Shown here piece after piece: positions 51,573-60,236 of a stretch of 64,000 nucleotides of DNA; position 1 is the stretch's first letter, and the number at the start of each line of letters is the position of its first letter. The stretch is taken from positions 1 to 64,000 of the forward strand of contig CAUFBM010000009.1 of NCBI GenBank assembly GCA_959023295.1, given 5' to 3'. This stretch comes from an uncultured Collinsella sp. (GTDB lineage Bacteria; Actinomycetota; Coriobacteriia; Coriobacteriales; Coriobacteriaceae). A program made the position numbers and the translations under genes. Below the pieces are notes generated by a model. The model was not told the origin of the DNA. It worked only from the letters and a program-made list of their open reading frames with translations, and did no database searches.

Positions 51573-52883
51573 ATGAGCCAGTTTATCAACAACCCCGAGC
51601 ACACCTTTGGTTTCGATACCCTGCAGCTGCACGTTGGCCAGGAGAGCGCCGATCCTGCATCCGACTCCCGTGCTGTGCCTATCTATCAAACCACGAGCTA
51701 TGTGTTCCGCAACTCCCAGCACGCCGCCGACCGCTTTGGTCTTGCCGACGCCGGTAACATCTACGGCCGTCTGACCAACTCCACCCAGGGCGTCTTCGAG
51801 GACCGTATCGCTGCGCTCGAGGGCGGCGTTGCTGGCCTCGCCGTCGCCTCTGGCGCCGCCGCCATCACCTATACCCTGCAGGCCCTCGCCCAGACCGGTG
51901 ACCACGTGGTCGCCCAGAAGACCATCTACGGCGGTTCCTACAACCTGCTGGAGCACACGCTCTCCCAGTTTGGTGTCGAGACCACCTTCGTCGATGCCCA
52001 TAACCTGGACGAGGTCGAGGGCGCCATCAAGGACAGCACCACGGTCATCTATCTCGAGACGCTCGGTAACCCCAACTCCGACATCCCCAACATCGACGCC
52101 ATCTCCGAGATCGCCAAGAAGCATGGCCTGCCGGTTGTCGTCGACAACACCTTCGGCACCCCGTATCTGTTCCGTCCGCTGGAGCATGGTGCCAACATCG
52201 TCGTCCACTCTGCAACCAAGTTCATCGGCGGCCACGGTACCTCGCTGGGCGGTGTGATCGTCGACGGCGGTAACTTCGATTGGAAGGCGAGTGGCAAGTA
52301 CGCCCAGATCGCTGAGCCCAACCCCTCCTACCACGGTGTTTCGTTTGCCGAGGCTGCCGGCCCTGCCGCCTTCGCGACCTATGTCCGCGCTATCCTGCTG
52401 CGTGACGAGGGTGCCTGCATCAGCCCGTTCAACGCCTGGGTCCTGCTCCAGGGCACCGAGACTCTGTCGCTGCGCGTTGACCGTCATGTCGAGAACACCA
52501 AGAAGGTCGTTGAGTTCCTGGCTGGTGACAGCCACGTCGCCAAGGTGAACCACCCGAGCCTGACTGAGCACCCCGATCATGAGCTTTACAAGCAATATTT
52601 CCCCAACGGCGGTGCCTCGATCTTCACCTTCGAGATCAAGGGCGGCCAGGAAGCTGCATGGAAGTTCATCGATCATCTGCAGGTGTTCTCGCTGCTCGCC
52701 AACGTGGCCGACGTCAAGTCGCTCGTCGTGCACCCGGCTACCACCACGCACTCCCAGCTCTCTGCCGAGGAGCTCGCCGAGCAGAACATCACGCCCTCCA
52801 CGATCCGTCTTTCTATCGGTACCGAGAACGCCGAGGATATCATTTGGGATCTGAAGCAGGCCTTCGCCGCGCTGGACGAGTAA
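51573..52883 (+). CDS. metY: O-acetylhomoserine sulfhydrylase (MetY type)
   Basis: A PLP enzyme of the Cys/Met metabolism family (436 residues) that makes homocysteine from O-acetylhomoserine and sulfide. It shows TLQLHVGQESADPASDSRAVPIYQTTSYVF, YGRLTNSTQGVFEDRIAALEGG, VVVDNTFGTPYLFRPLEHGA and the PLP lysine in HSATKFIGGHGTSLGG. The long form and internal LLRDEGACISPFNAWVLLQGTETL region fit MetY better than MetB/MetC. The ribosome site AAGGAG can be sequestered by the leader. It is a single gene ending at a good terminator. Confidence 0.94.
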   Translation: MSQFINNPEHTFGFDTLQLHVGQESADPASDSRAVPIYQTTSYVFRNSQHAADRFGLADAGNIYGRLTNSTQGVFEDRIAALEGGVAGLAVASGAAAITYTLQALAQTGDHVVAQKTIYGGSYNLLEHTLSQFGVETTFVDAHNLDEVEGAIKDSTTVIYLETLGNPNSDIPNIDAISEIAKKHGLPVVVDNTFGTPYLFRPLEHGANIVVHSATKFIGGHGTSLGGVIVDGGNFDWKASGKYAQIAEPNPSYHGVSFAEAAGPAAFATYVRAILLRDEGACISPFNAWVLLQGTETLSLRVDRHVENTKKVVEFLAGDSHVAKVNHPSLTEHPDHELYKQYFPNGGASIFTFEIKGGQEAAWKFIDHLQVFSLLANVADVKSLVVHPATTTHSQLSAEELAEQNITPSTIRLSIGTENAEDIIWDLKQAFAALDE

Positions 52884-52943
52884 GGCGACTTGTGCAAGGA
52901 CCCCTTGCGACTCGATAGGTATAACTGCATAAAATGCCTGCTC

Positions 52944-52984
52944 AAGGCGTCTGTGCGAACAATGTTTGCGCAGACGCCTTTTTG
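52944..52984 (+). terminator. Terminator after metY
   Basis: A 17-bp stem with two G-U pairs (52944-52960 with 52964-52980), loop AAT, then TTTT. Confidence 0.85.
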
Positions 52985-53194
52985 CATAGGAATGCCTAAA
53001 AAACAGGTCTTTTAGCGTCGAATATCCAATCTAGATATGGAAAACTCCTGTTAAGTGAATGTGAGTTTTACGCAAATGACGTGCACCTTTTGAGAAAAAC
53101 CGCAGGTCGCGAATTGCTCGGGGTACTATGCAGCGCGATCGAATCACACGCAGCTTAAACGCAGCAAAAACGCACTACGGAGGTTTCCAGCTAC

Positions 53195-53968
53195 ATGAGG
53201 ATCGATTCACGAAAACCGAAGGCCGCCGCCCTTTCTGCCACGCTTGCTGTGGCGCTTTTGGTGGGTGCCGGCGCAACCGAGGCCCACGCGGCCACGCTGT
53301 CCGACGCGGTCGGGTCCCCGTCCTCCGAGACGACGCTGATGCAGCCCGTCGATTATCGCGGCGACGGTTTTGGCTCCATGCAGGAGTGGAACGCCTCTAT
53401 GGAGGCCAAGCGCGACTCTTTGGAAGTTCGCGCCCAAATTATCATGAACATGTATGGCGACTACGCCACCGATGACGAGCGTGCCGTGCTTAATGAGTGC
53501 ATTGACGGCACGGGCAGCCTTTTGACGATGGAGGAGGTCGACGCCAAGTCGACCGGGCTCGATGAGTTGCGCGCCACGCTCGAGGATGCTAAGCGCGAGG
53601 CGCTTGAGCTTGAGGCCGCCGAGGCCGCGGCCGCGGCCGCTCAGGCTTCGTATTACAACGCCGGTTACGGTTCGTCTTACGTTGCCGCTGCTTTCTATGC
53701 GAACGGCTCGGGCCTGACGCGCTCCGGTGGCGTTAACAACTACAATGGCCGCCGTGAGACCTACTACAGCAGCAATGTGTTGTACCATCACCGCACGGGC
53801 GAGTGGACGCAGGATTCCGAGGGCTTTTGGCGTGATTCTGACGGCTACTACGTCGTGGCTGCGGGCGATAAGGCCCAGGGCTCGACTTTTACGGGCTCTA
53901 AGGGCGAGTGCAAGGTCTACGATTCGGGCTGCGCAGCCGGAACTACCGATTACTACACCGGTTGGTAA
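53195..53968 (+). CDS. Secreted protein with C-terminal double-psi beta-barrel (3D/RlpA-like) domain
   Basis: A 257-residue exported protein. The signal peptide (about 1-32) ends at AHA-A. A helical, Glu/Ala-rich middle (about 60-150, including a run of alanines) follows. The C-terminal 70 residues (GRRETYYSSNVLYH...GFWRDSDGYYVVAAGDKAQGSTF...CKVYDSGCAAGTTDYYTGW) match the pattern of 3D/DPBB domains of wall-associated proteins, with the VYDSG and D-x-Y-x-x-W elements. A role in the wall or in peptidoglycan cleavage is possible. A TACTAT hexamer at 53123-53128 may be a -10. Confidence 0.72.
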   Translation: MRIDSRKPKAAALSATLAVALLVGAGATEAHAATLSDAVGSPSSETTLMQPVDYRGDGFGSMQEWNASMEAKRDSLEVRAQIIMNMYGDYATDDERAVLNECIDGTGSLLTMEEVDAKSTGLDELRATLEDAKREALELEAAEAAAAAAQASYYNAGYGSSYVAAAFYANGSGLTRSGGVNNYNGRRETYYSSNVLYHHRTGEWTQDSEGFWRDSDGYYVVAAGDKAQGSTFTGSKGECKVYDSGCAAGTTDYYTGW

Positions 53969-54154
53969 TCTTTCGGCACCGATTTGATGCGACTGACGGG
54001 CGTCTTTACCGAGCTTTCGGGCAACGTAAAGGCGCCTGTTTTATATATGCGCTTGGGTTAACAGAGCCCTTACCGTGGCACTACGTTGGGCATATGGGCG
54101 CGGGGCACACTAAGTCATGAGAAACAAGGTCTTTCCCGTGGAGGAAGTGGTCCC

Positions 54155-54355
54155 ATGAACGCTCGAGATATCGCTATTGCCGCCGTCGCACTTGCACTGG
54201 GTTGTCTTGGTCCTACGGCCGCGCTTGTCGCGGGCATGCAGGGCTCGTGCGGAGCTGCTCCTGTCGTTGTGGGGGCTCTGATTGCTGTCGCTGCGCTGGG
54301 AAGCGCCGGCGTCGTCCTTTGTCGCGATGATGAGGACGAGATCGTGGGGTCTTAA
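54155..54355 (+). CDS. Small two-helix membrane protein
   Basis: A 66-residue product with two hydrophobic segments (about 5-28 and 34-56), rich in alanine and glycine, then an acidic C-terminal tail RDDEDEIVGS. GGAGGA lies upstream at good spacing. I do not recognise the family. Some doubt remains because the product is short and compositionally simple. Confidence 0.55.
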   Translation: MNARDIAIAAVALALGCLGPTAALVAGMQGSCGAAPVVVGALIAVAALGSAGVVLCRDDEDEIVGS

Positions 54356-54435
54356 AGTTAGCCTCAACTCTGGTGTTGCCGGAGCATGTTGCGTGTGCCG
54401 GATAGCCGTATTTAGAAAAACAAACGCATGGGAAC
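54356..54435. other. Gene-free sequence beside the cyclase remnant
   Basis: Nothing recognisable. The expected continuation of the truncated cyclase gene would lie here on the minus strand but is absent. The rest of this interval, to 54717, contains the remnant and leader sequence only. Confidence 0.4.
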
Positions 54436-54555
54436 TCACGGCTCAAAGCCAAACCAGTGCGGGGTGTCGCACGAGAGCGTGTGGGTGAGGTCAACCCAGC
54501 GATAATCGGTACTTTTGAGCTGGGATGCGAGGTTCCAAAGGTCGAGCGCGGGCAT
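54436..54555 (-). pseudogene. Truncated cyclase-family (kynurenine formamidase-like) gene remnant
   Basis: A minus-strand frame of 39 codons starts at ATG 54555 behind a proper ribosome site (AAAGGAG in the reverse complement) and stops at 54438. It contains YRWVDLTHTLSCDTPHWFGF, which fits the conserved N-terminus of the metal-dependent cyclase family (VDLTHTLS-x-DTPHW). Intact members have about 200-260 residues, so most of the gene is gone. The start signals are intact and the break is sharp, which suggests a recent deletion. Confidence 0.65.
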
Positions 54556-54717
54556 GGGTGGCTCCTTTCATCGGGCTTTTTGCTGATGTTAATGCGGTGC
54601 CGTGACAGCTCGATTTCTGCTGCGTTACGATACGTTCTCGATTGCGATTCCACGATGTTTCGGCCGCGTGACCATTGTGTTTCGCCTTGCCGAGCGCTGA
54701 TGGCGAAGGGAGGGTCC

Positions 54718-55908
54718 GTGCAATACCGCGTTGACTCCAAAAGTGGTAACCGAATATCTGCTCTGGGCCTGGGCTGTATGAGGTTTCCCGGTGCGCCGGG
54801 CCATCCGGATGCGAAGACAGCCGATGCCATCATCTCCCGTGCGGTGGAGCAGGGGATTAATTATCTGGATACCGCGTACCTCTATCCCGGTAATGAGGTG
54901 TGCGTGGGCGCCTCACTTGAGCGCTTGGGGCTGCGCGACCGGGTGTTGCTGGCGACTAAGTTGCCGCACGCCTCGTGTGTATGCACGGGGGATTTCGACC
55001 GTTTCTTTGATGAGCAGCTGCGTCGGCTGCGGACCGACCATATCGACTATTACCTTATGCACAACATCACCTCGCCCGCTCAGTGGGAACGTGTGGTGGC
55101 GCTGGGCATCGAGGACTGGATTGCGCGTCAAAAGGCGGCGGGGCGCATTCGCCAGATTGGTTTTTCGTATCACGGCAGCGCGGCGGATTTTCTGACGATG
55201 CTTGACGCGTACGATTGGGATTTTTGCCAGATCCAGTACAACTATGCCGGCGAGCGCTACCAAGCGGGAACGGCAGGGCTCATGGCGGCTGCGGAGCGCG
55301 GGCTCGCGGTGTTTGTGATGGAGCCGCTGCTGGGCGGTCGTCTAGCGGGCAAGTTACCGCCGCGGGCCCGCGCCGTGCTCGATGGCGCCCGTGACCCGCA
55401 TTTGCGCACTCCTGCCGCCTGGGGGCTTTCGTGGGTGTGGAATCATCCTCAGGTGACGATGCTGCTTTCGGGTATGACCGATACCGCGCAAGTGGATGAG
55501 AACGCGGCGCTGGCTGACCGAGCCCTGCCGGATTCGATGACAGCTACTCAGCTCGATGCCATCGCGCACGTGCTGACGGAGTTTGAAAAATCGAATCGCG
55601 TGCCCTGCACGGGATGTGGCTATTGCATGCCGTGCCCTAAAGGCATCAATATCCCTGGGTGTTTTGCCGCCTACAACGCAAGCTATGCGCACAGCTGGTT
55701 TACGGGTCTATCGCAGTACTTTACGGCGAGCGCGGTGCGCACAAGCGAGCCCAAGTTGGTGAGCAATTGCGTCAAATGCGGCAAATGCGCGCGGCATTGT
55801 CCGCAGCACATCGATATCCCCGGGCGCTTGGACGCCGTACGCCGCCGTTTTCAGCCCGGCCCCGTGACGGCGGCGCTTAAGGCCTTCGGCAAAACGCGCT
55901 CCTCATGA
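54718..55908 (+). CDS. Aldo/keto reductase with C-terminal 4Fe-4S domain
   Basis: A 396-residue oxidoreductase: an aldo/keto reductase barrel (ISALGLGCMRFPG, INYLDTAYLYPGNE with the catalytic Asp and Tyr, TDHIDYYLMHNI) plus a C-terminal ferredoxin-like part with CTGCGYCMPCPKG and CVKCGKCARHCPQ, which can hold two 4Fe-4S clusters. Such proteins are common in gut anaerobes; substrates are unknown. I use the GTG at 54718 (AGGGAGG, 5-bp spacing); an ATG six codons upstream is possible. The frame is open much further back without coding features. Confidence 0.9.
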   Translation: MQYRVDSKSGNRISALGLGCMRFPGAPGHPDAKTADAIISRAVEQGINYLDTAYLYPGNEVCVGASLERLGLRDRVLLATKLPHASCVCTGDFDRFFDEQLRRLRTDHIDYYLMHNITSPAQWERVVALGIEDWIARQKAAGRIRQIGFSYHGSAADFLTMLDAYDWDFCQIQYNYAGERYQAGTAGLMAAAERGLAVFVMEPLLGGRLAGKLPPRARAVLDGARDPHLRTPAAWGLSWVWNHPQVTMLLSGMTDTAQVDENAALADRALPDSMTATQLDAIAHVLTEFEKSNRVPCTGCGYCMPCPKGINIPGCFAAYNASYAHSWFTGLSQYFTASAVRTSEPKLVSNCVKCGKCARHCPQHIDIPGRLDAVRRRFQPGPVTAALKAFGKTRSS

Positions 55909-55920
55909 CCCTTTTATAAC

Positions 55921-55983
55921 TTGCGGTGGAATAGTTCCTGTTTGCGGCAGAATAGGGCATCGACAGGAACTATTTCACCGCAA
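55921..55983. repeat. 63-bp inverted repeat between AKR and nfo
   Basis: Arms of 21 nt (55921-55941 and 55963-55983) match at 20 positions. They start TTGCGGTG and enclose a 21-nt centre containing GCGGCAG. No T tract. The centre lacks the core of the other fold-back elements, so it may be an operator or a different element. Confidence 0.7.
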
Positions 55984-56003
55984 CAGATGAGGGGGAGCTG
56001 GGG

Positions 56004-56870
56004 ATGCTGACGATCGGGTGTCACCTATCCACGACGAAGGGCTATCGGGCGATGGGGGAGACGGCGCTGTCCATTGGCGCCAATACCTTTGCATTCTTTA
56101 CGCGCAACCCGCGCGGCGGCAAGGCGAAAGACCTTGACATGGATGACGTGGCAGCCCTGCGCGAGCTTATGGAGCAAAACGATTTTGGTCCGCTCGTGGC
56201 TCATGCTCCGTATACCTATAACCCCTGCTCGGCCAAAGAGCGGGCGCGCGAGTTTGCCCTGGAGGCCATGGCAGAGGACCTGCGGCGCATGGAGGCACTG
56301 CCCGGCAACTACTACAACTTCCATCCCGGTGCGCATGTGGGGCAGGGCTCCGACGCTGGCATTCAGATGATCGTCGAAACTCTGTGCAAGGTGATGTTTG
56401 AGGGCCAGCAGACGACGGTGCTGCTCGAGACCATGGCCGGCAAGGGCACCGAGGTGGGCCGCAGCTTTGAGGAGCTGGCGCTCATCATCGAGGGCGTTTG
56501 CGACAAGCGTCCTGAGCTTTCGGGCAAGCTGGGCGTTTGCCTGGACACCTGCCATGTGAATGATGCTGGCTATGACATCGTCCACGATCTTGACGGCATG
56601 CTCGACGAGTTTGATCGGGTGGTGGGTATCGAGCGCCTGCGCGCTGTGCATATCAATGATTCCAAGAACCCCTGCGGCGCCCACAAGGATCGCCACGAGT
56701 GCATCGGTAAGGGCTACCTGGGTAGTGAAGAATTTGGCGGCGGTATGCGAGTTATGCAGAATATTGTATCGAATGGCCGCTTGCGCGCATTGCCATTCAT
56801 TTTGGAGACACCGAACGAACTTGCAGGTTATGCGGCTGAAATCAAACTGTTAAGGTCGTTGCAGCAGTAA
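56004..56870 (+). CDS. nfo: Endonuclease IV (deoxyribonuclease IV)
   Basis: An AP endonuclease of base excision repair that cuts 5' of abasic sites, using a three-zinc TIM barrel. The 288-residue product has IGCHLSTTKGY, AHAPYTYNPCS, YNFHPGAHVGQG, VLLETMAGKGTEVG, GVCLDTCHVNDAGYD and VHINDSKNPCGAHKDRHECIGKG. These contain the expected His, Glu and Asp metal ligands. GGGGGAG precedes the ATG. Confidence 0.96.
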   Translation: MLTIGCHLSTTKGYRAMGETALSIGANTFAFFTRNPRGGKAKDLDMDDVAALRELMEQNDFGPLVAHAPYTYNPCSAKERAREFALEAMAEDLRRMEALPGNYYNFHPGAHVGQGSDAGIQMIVETLCKVMFEGQQTTVLLETMAGKGTEVGRSFEELALIIEGVCDKRPELSGKLGVCLDTCHVNDAGYDIVHDLDGMLDEFDRVVGIERLRAVHINDSKNPCGAHKDRHECIGKGYLGSEEFGGGMRVMQNIVSNGRLRALPFILETPNELAGYAAEIKLLRSLQQ

Positions 56871-57017
56871 TGGTTGCCATAAAGTGGAGTGCTTCATTCA
56901 CGTTATGGGTTTGTTTCAATCAGTTTTCTAATTGCAGATTCTTCCAAGCGGGTGCATAATAACCCACAGTTTTTGCAGACCTCTGAATCACGTGGGGTCA
57001 TTGGAAGGAGACTGATT

Positions 57018-57878
57018 ATGAAGCTGAAGAAGCTTGGCGCATTTGCCGCCACGGGTGCTATGGCGCTCGCCCTCGCTCTGACGGGCTGCGGCTCGTCCAA
57101 CGCCACCTCTGGTTCCGATGCCGGTTCCAACGGCTCTGACGACGTGAAGGTCGAGAAGGTCGACGGCTCCAAGGAGTACGCGCTCGTCAAGGACGGTACG
57201 CTGACCGTCGGCACCTCTGCCGAATACGCTCCGTTTGAGTATAAGGACGGCAACGGCGACTATCAGGGCTTTGACCTTGAGCTCATCAAGGCTATCGCCG
57301 ACAAGCTGGGCCTGGATGTCGAGTATGTCAACAATGACTTCGACACGCTGGTTCCGGGCGTTGCCTCGGGCGCCAAGTATGACGTCTCCATCGCGGCTAT
57401 CACCAACACGCCCGAGCGCGAGAAGGAAGTCGCTTTCTCCGACTCCTACTACATGGACGATCAGGCTATCGTGACCAAGGTTGATAACACCGACATCACG
57501 GCCGACAACTACAGCGAGAAGCTCAACAACGCCGACGCTACCATCATCGTCCAGTCTGGCTCAACCGCTGAGGCCTTTGCCCAGGAGAACTTCCCCAAGG
57601 CTAAGATCGTTCCCTACAAGGACGCTACTGAGTGCTTCAGCGCCCTGCAGTCCGATAAGGGCGACGCCGTAGTCACCAACCGCTCCGTCGCCAGCCAGCT
57701 GACCGCCGAGCAGTTCAACACTTGCCAGACCATCAAGCAGGTCAGCACCGGCGAAGAGTACGCCATCGCCATCAACCAGGGCAACACCAAGCTCAAGGAC
57801 GACATCAACCAGGCCATCAAGGACCTGACCGATGACGGTACCGTCGACGCCCTCATGGCTAAGTACAGCATCAAGTAA
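57018..57878 (+). CDS. Amino-acid ABC transporter substrate-binding lipoprotein
   Basis: A 286-residue family 3 solute-binding protein. The lipobox LTGC places the lipidated cysteine at about residue 24, followed by a Ser/Gly/Asp linker. The binding domain starts LTVGTSAEYAPFEYKDGNGDYQGFDLELIKAIADKLG and has the usual DVSIAAITNTPEREKEVAFSDSYY. The substrate is a polar amino acid or similar, not further defined. GGAAGGAG precedes the ATG. A terminator-like hairpin separates it from the permease gene. Confidence 0.93.
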   Translation: MKLKKLGAFAATGAMALALALTGCGSSNATSGSDAGSNGSDDVKVEKVDGSKEYALVKDGTLTVGTSAEYAPFEYKDGNGDYQGFDLELIKAIADKLGLDVEYVNNDFDTLVPGVASGAKYDVSIAAITNTPEREKEVAFSDSYYMDDQAIVTKVDNTDITADNYSEKLNNADATIIVQSGSTAEAFAQENFPKAKIVPYKDATECFSALQSDKGDAVVTNRSVASQLTAEQFNTCQTIKQVSTGEEYAIAINQGNTKLKDDINQAIKDLTDDGTVDALMAKYSIK

Positions 57879-57899
57879 ATTAATGCTTGATTGCGCGCG

Positions 57900-57929
57900 G
57901 GCCCTTTCCGTTTTGCGGAGAGGGCCTTT
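57900..57929 (+). terminator. Partial terminator between binding protein and permease
   Basis: An 11-bp stem (57900-57910 with 57916-57926, one G-U pair), loop TTTTG, then TTTG. The short T run fits partial read-through. Confidence 0.7.
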
Positions 57930-57994
57930 GCGCTTCTCTTGACGGAGAGCGTTTCCGTCTCGTTTTGCCGGCAACTTCTACGATAGGAGCCACC

Positions 57995-59356
57995 TTGTCT
58001 CGACTGAACAAAGGGGCCGCGGAGCAGCGTTTTCCACTGCCCGCCTTGCTCCAAAAGCTAGTCTGCGTCATGGCCGTGGCGCTCGCGCTGGTGTGCGCGG
58101 GGGCATATGCGCCCACGACCGCCCAGGCGCTTGAGACCGCAAAGATTACCGCCCGACCCAACACCGGTTCGGGCAGCGATGTGGTCGGCGGCACCGAGAC
58201 GCGCATTACCTGGGAAGTTCAGGCCGATGCCGACGAGGAGCTGAGCGGTCTTTCTTTGACGTTTGTCGACGGCACGACATTTGGTACCGATGACACGCGA
58301 TTGACGATGCTCTCGGGCGAGGACCTCATGGATCGTACGCCCATGAAACCCACGTGCACGGCTGATGGTCAGACGCTCAAGATCGACTTTGGCGAGACGA
58401 CGCCTGCCGGCGGCTTTTTCCGTGTCGAGGTTTACGGCGTGACGTTTCCCGTTGAGGGCGGCGATGAGGCCTTTAGCGGCACCTATACGCTCGCCGACGG
58501 TTCGACCAAGAAGATTTCAAAAATTCCTTCCGTCGAGATCAAGGGCGTGACGGCCTTCGATAACTTCCTGGCCGATCTTAAGGAGCAGCCGTGGATCGAG
58601 GCCTGGAACTCCAATATGTTCCTGCGCCTGTTCTTGAACCCGGTCATTTTGGTCCAGAGCCTGCCGATCGTCTTTAAGGGCTTCCTTATGTCGCTTTCGA
58701 TCGTGCTTGTGGCGTTTCCGCTGGCAATTCCCTTCGGTTTTGCCCTGTCGCTCATGCGCATCTCCAAGTCGCGCATCCTGCGTTGCCTCGCCGGCATCTA
58801 CGTGAATATCATTCGCGGTACGCCGGCGTTCCTGCAGATCTATATCGCGTTCTTCGGTCTGCCGTTGGCCGGCGTCAAGGTGGACGACTATGTCTTGGGC
58901 GTTATCGTCATGGCCATGAACTCGTCTGCGTACCTGTGCGAGATCTTCCGTGCCGGTATTCAATCGATCCCCAAGGGCCAAAACGAGGCTGCGCGCTCTC
59001 TGGGCATGAATGCCTTCCAGACGCTGCTCTACGTTATGATTCCGCAGACATTCCGCAATGTTTTGCCTACGCTGACCAGCGAGTTTATCTTGCTTTACAA
59101 GGATACGTCGCTGCTTGCCGCCGTGGGTGTGGTCGAGATCGTCATGAACGCCCGTACCATCGTGGCCACGACGGGCTCCATCACGCCGTATGTGGTTGCC
59201 GCCCTGTTCTATCTGGTCATCACCCTGCCGCTCGCTCGCTTGGTGAGCGGTCTTGAGGCGAGGCTTTTGGGCACGACCGAGACCAAGAAGAAGCGTCCCG
59301 CCAAGAGCGCCGGACAGGTTGTCGCGACGCCTGCCGATCACATCGCCGGTTTGTAA
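57995..59356 (+). CDS. Amino-acid ABC permease with N-terminal exported domain
   Basis: A 453-residue protein. Its C-terminal 240 residues are a HisM/GlnP-type permease: LLMSLSIVLVAFPLAIPFGFALSLMRIS, the EAA loop EAARSLGMNAFQTLLYVMIPQTFRNVLP, then two more helices. Before it lie a signal-peptide-like segment (LVCVMAVALALVCAGAYAPTTAQA, about 19-42) and a beta-rich extracellular domain of about 120 residues (RITWEVQADADEELSGLSLTFVDG...). The start is TTG at 57995 after AGGAG; the earlier in-frame ATG lies inside the terminator. Fusing such a domain to a permease is unusual. Confidence 0.88.
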   Translation: MSRLNKGAAEQRFPLPALLQKLVCVMAVALALVCAGAYAPTTAQALETAKITARPNTGSGSDVVGGTETRITWEVQADADEELSGLSLTFVDGTTFGTDDTRLTMLSGEDLMDRTPMKPTCTADGQTLKIDFGETTPAGGFFRVEVYGVTFPVEGGDEAFSGTYTLADGSTKKISKIPSVEIKGVTAFDNFLADLKEQPWIEAWNSNMFLRLFLNPVILVQSLPIVFKGFLMSLSIVLVAFPLAIPFGFALSLMRISKSRILRCLAGIYVNIIRGTPAFLQIYIAFFGLPLAGVKVDDYVLGVIVMAMNSSAYLCEIFRAGIQSIPKGQNEAARSLGMNAFQTLLYVMIPQTFRNVLPTLTSEFILLYKDTSLLAAVGVVEIVMNARTIVATTGSITPYVVAALFYLVITLPLARLVSGLEARLLGTTETKKKRPAKSAGQVVATPADHIAGL

Positions 59357-59368
59357 GGAGGTCCTATC

Positions 59369-60121
59369 ATGAGCGAAACCAATAACTCGAACGAGGTCGT
59401 CGTCAGTATCAAGAACCTCCAGAAGGCCTTTGGCGATAACGTGGTCCTGCGCGATATCGATCTAGATGTGCACAAGGGTGAGGTCGTTGTGGTCCTGGGC
59501 CCTTCGGGCTCGGGCAAGTCGACGATGCTTCGCTGCATCAATCGTCTGGAGCATCCCACGAGCGGCTCGATCATCGTTGAGGGCGTGGACGTGTGCGCCA
59601 AGGGTGTCGACCTCAACAAAGTGCGCACGCACCTGGGCATGGTGTTTCAGCAGTTCAACCTGTTCCCGCACCTGTCGGTCAAAAAGAACGTCATGCTTGC
59701 GCAGCAAAAGGTGCTCAAGCGCAGCAAGGAAGAGGCCGAGAAGATTGCCATCGAGGAGCTGACCAAGGTCGGCCTGGCCGAGCGCATCGACTTTATGCCG
59801 AGCCAGCTCTCGGGCGGTCAGCAGCAGCGCGTGGCGATCGCCCGCGCCCTGTCGATGAATCCACACGTGATGCTCTTTGACGAGGCTACGTCAGCGCTTG
59901 ACCCCGAGCTTGTCCGCGACGTTCTTGGCGTCATGCGCGATCTTGCACGTGACGGTATGACCATGATCGTGGTGACGCACGAGATGGGCTTTGCCCGCGA
60001 TGTCGCCGACCGCGTGGTCTTTATGGACGGCGGCGTTATCGTGGAAGAGGGCACGCCGAGCGAGGTCTTCGACCATCCCAAGAGCGAACGCACCAAGGCG
60101 TTCTTGGGCAATATCTCGTAG
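59369..60121 (+). CDS. glnQ: Amino-acid ABC transporter ATPase
   Basis: A 250-residue ATPase of the polar amino-acid uptake family, with Walker A GPSGSGKST, Q loop VFQQFNLFPHLSVKKNV, signature LSGGQQQRVAIARAL, Walker B VMLFDEATSALDPE and switch VTHEMGFARDVADR. It is 12 bp after the permease gene, completing the transporter. The gene symbol reflects family similarity; glutamine as substrate is not shown. Confidence 0.95.
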   Translation: MSETNNSNEVVVSIKNLQKAFGDNVVLRDIDLDVHKGEVVVVLGPSGSGKSTMLRCINRLEHPTSGSIIVEGVDVCAKGVDLNKVRTHLGMVFQQFNLFPHLSVKKNVMLAQQKVLKRSKEEAEKIAIEELTKVGLAERIDFMPSQLSGGQQQRVAIARALSMNPHVMLFDEATSALDPELVRDVLGVMRDLARDGMTMIVVTHEMGFARDVADRVVFMDGGVIVEEGTPSEVFDHPKSERTKAFLGNIS

Positions 60122-60142
60122 CCGGTTGATGTAACTGCCGTT

Positions 60143-60186
60143 ACAAAAGAGCGGGGCTGGACTTGAATCCAGCCCCGCTCTTTTGT
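60143..60186. terminator. Bidirectional terminator between glnQ and flavodoxin genes
   Basis: A perfect 19-bp stem (60143-60161 with 60168-60186), loop CTTGAA, with T runs in the proper place on both strands. It separates convergent genes. Confidence 0.92.
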
Positions 60187-60236
60187 AGGGATGGGGATGC
60201 GCTTTGACGCAGGCTCTCTTGGAGACCCTGGGCTCG

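Noticed and set aside
53128..53475. A 115-codon frame overlapping the start of the secreted DPBB protein.
   Set aside because: It lies mostly in another frame of the secreted protein gene, which has a clear signal peptide and domain.
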